The position numbers were made by a program, and so were the translations under genes. From Streptomyces bluensis (GTDB lineage Bacteria; Actinomycetota; Actinomycetes; Streptomycetales; Streptomycetaceae), in contig NZ_BMVM01000007.1 in the NCBI RefSeq assembly GCF_014650715.1, positions 62,001 to 126,000 of the forward strand: 64,000 bases of DNA. The letters run 5' to 3'. The stretch's first letter is position 1. Each line of letters begins with the position of its first letter. Shown here one piece after another: positions 63,045 to 64,000 of the stretch. The notes beneath the pieces are model-generated. The model did not search any database. It was not told the DNA's origin and saw nothing but the letters and a program-made list of their open reading frames with translations.

Positions 63045-64000
63045 CGGCGGTGGCCTCCCTCGGTGCGGGGACGTGATGGCGGGCATGGACGGGGCGGACC
63101 AGCTCGTTGGCGACGAAACCGACGACGAGCAAGCCGATCATGATGAAGAAGGACAGGTCGTAGAGCGACGAGCCGTGTTTGCCCGCCGCCTCCTGCCGGT
63201 CGGCGATCCAGTTCACGATCAGCGGCCCGAGGACGCCGGCCGTGGACCAGGCGGTGAGCAGCCGGCCGTGGATCGCGCCGACCTGGTAGGTGCCGAACAG
63301 GTCCTTCAGATACGCCGGGACGGTGGCGAAGCCGCCGCCGTAGAACGACAGGATGACCAGCGCGCAGACGATGAACAGCGGCTTGGAGGAGTCCCCGAAC
63401 AGGGCGATCAGCAGGTACATCAGCGCGCCCACGCCCAGGTAGACGCGGTAGATGTTCTTGCGTCCGATCAGGTCGGACGTGGACGACCAGCAGATACGGC
63501 CCGCCATGTTGGCCGCCGACAGCAGCGCGACGAATCCCGCGGCCGCGGTGACGGACACCGGTGTCGGGGAGTCGGCGAAGAAGTCAGTGATCATCGGGGC
63601 GGCCTTCTCCAGGATGCCGATGCCCGCGGTCACGTTCATGCAGAGCACGATCCACAGACACCAGAACTGCGGGGTGCGCAGCGCGCTGCGCGCCGAGACC
63701 TGCACCCCGTCGAGGACACCCGGCCCGGTGTCGACCGGCTTCTCGCTCCTCGGCACGCGCACCAGCAGCACACCGAGCGACATGAAGACCGCGTACGCCA
63801 GTCCGTGGACGAGGAAGGCGAGGGCGATCCCGGAGGAGTCGGCGCCGAAGGACTCCAGCATCTGGGTGGACCAGGGCGAGGCGATGAGGGCGCCGCCGCC
63901 GAAGCCCATGATGGCGATGCCGGTGGCCATGCCGGGCCGGTCGGGGAACCATTTGATCAGCGTCGAGACGGGCGAGATGTAGCCGATGCCGAGTCCGATA
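63010..64000 (-). CDS. Third OFA-family MFS transporter (partial)
   Basis: The C-terminal 330 codons of an OFA-type major facilitator; the start lies beyond the right edge of the window. Visible features are IGLGIGYISPVSTLIKWFPD and RPGMATGIAIMGFGGGALIA, then a central loop with LVRVPRSEKPV and later GRICWSSTSDLIGRKNIYRV. It differs from the two transporters at 37-40 kb and lacks their DYFGENNNASNYG motif, so it is a separate lineage. It is paired with the 45-residue small subunit. Confidence 0.85.
   Translation of the reverse strand, partial: IGLGIGYISPVSTLIKWFPDRPGMATGIAIMGFGGGALIASPWSTQMLESFGADSSGIALAFLVHGLAYAVFMSLGVLLVRVPRSEKPVDTGPGVLDGVQVSARSALRTPQFWCLWIVLCMNVTAGIGILEKAAPMITDFFADSPTPVSVTAAAGFVALLSAANMAGRICWSSTSDLIGRKNIYRVYLGVGALMYLLIALFGDSSKPLFIVCALVILSFYGGGFATVPAYLKDLFGTYQVGAIHGRLLTAWSTAGVLGPLIVNWIADRQEAAGKHGSSLYDLSFFIMIGLLVVGFVANELVRPVHARHHVPAPREATADAVQRQQPESA

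Overview
The window looks like a Streptomyces chromosome. Base composition is very GC-rich with strong third-position GC bias, genes begin with ATG/GTG/TTG behind purine-rich ribosome sites, and the families present (AraC, TetR, ROK and GntR regulators, OFA transporters, an EboA-type cluster, secreted SGNH and PQQ enzymes) are typical of that genus. All assignments come from reading the sequence and from remembered family features; no search was run.

Layout. (1) 0.6-5.9 kb: a tight minus-strand operon of an asparagine-synthetase-like enzyme that has lost its glutaminase nucleophile, a CBS/cysteine-synthase-like PLP enzyme, an M24 peptidase and a threonine-synthase-like PLP enzyme. It looks like an undescribed amino-acid-derived pathway. 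A small membrane protein lies divergently across a palindromic operator. (2) 6.8-27.7 kb: a decaying genomic island at the 3' end of a tRNA-Leu(GAG) gene. A 13-base copy of the tRNA end and remnants of the same large serine recombinase lie at both ends. Inside are methyltransferases, a TetR regulon of SDR and epoxide-hydrolase genes with AAACCGATCGGTTT operators, remnants of a haloalkane dehalogenase and an F420-dependent reductase, IS5-type fragments, an AraC regulator, a 1331-residue secreted lysozyme-like/SGNH protein with small secreted proteins behind it, and a self-regulated SDR/TetR pair.

(3) 28-40 kb: an oxalate/oxalyl-CoA cluster. It holds an aldehyde dehydrogenase, a paralogous succinyl-CoA-ligase pair, a ThDP decarboxylase (Oxc-like), formyl-CoA transferase (Frc), an NDP-forming acyl-CoA synthetase and two tandem OFA-family transporters. 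A bidirectional promoter with an 8-8-8 inverted repeat divides the two arms. (4) 40.2-60.6 kb: one 20 kb minus-strand run of 16 genes. A ROK regulator leads an RbsABC-like sugar ABC transporter, a Gfo/Idh/MocA dehydrogenase, a TIM-barrel isomerase, a secreted PQQ-type sugar dehydrogenase and a ThuA-DUF1080 lipoprotein. It then passes into an Ebo-type cluster (EboC, EboA, EboB, EboE, EboF-like) in which an inositol-3-phosphate synthase-like gene sits where eboD (dehydroquinate-synthase-like) would be expected. The run suggests sugar uptake, 3-keto-sugar chemistry and cyclitol formation feeding the poorly understood Ebo metabolite-traffic system. (5) 60.8-64 kb: a GntR/FCD regulator, a stand-alone ketoacyl-ACP synthase III, a 45-residue MFS small subunit and a third OFA transporter running off the window.

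The main candidates for something undescribed are the operon at 0.6-5.9 kb and the hybrid Ebo/3-keto-glycoside run at 40-60 kb.
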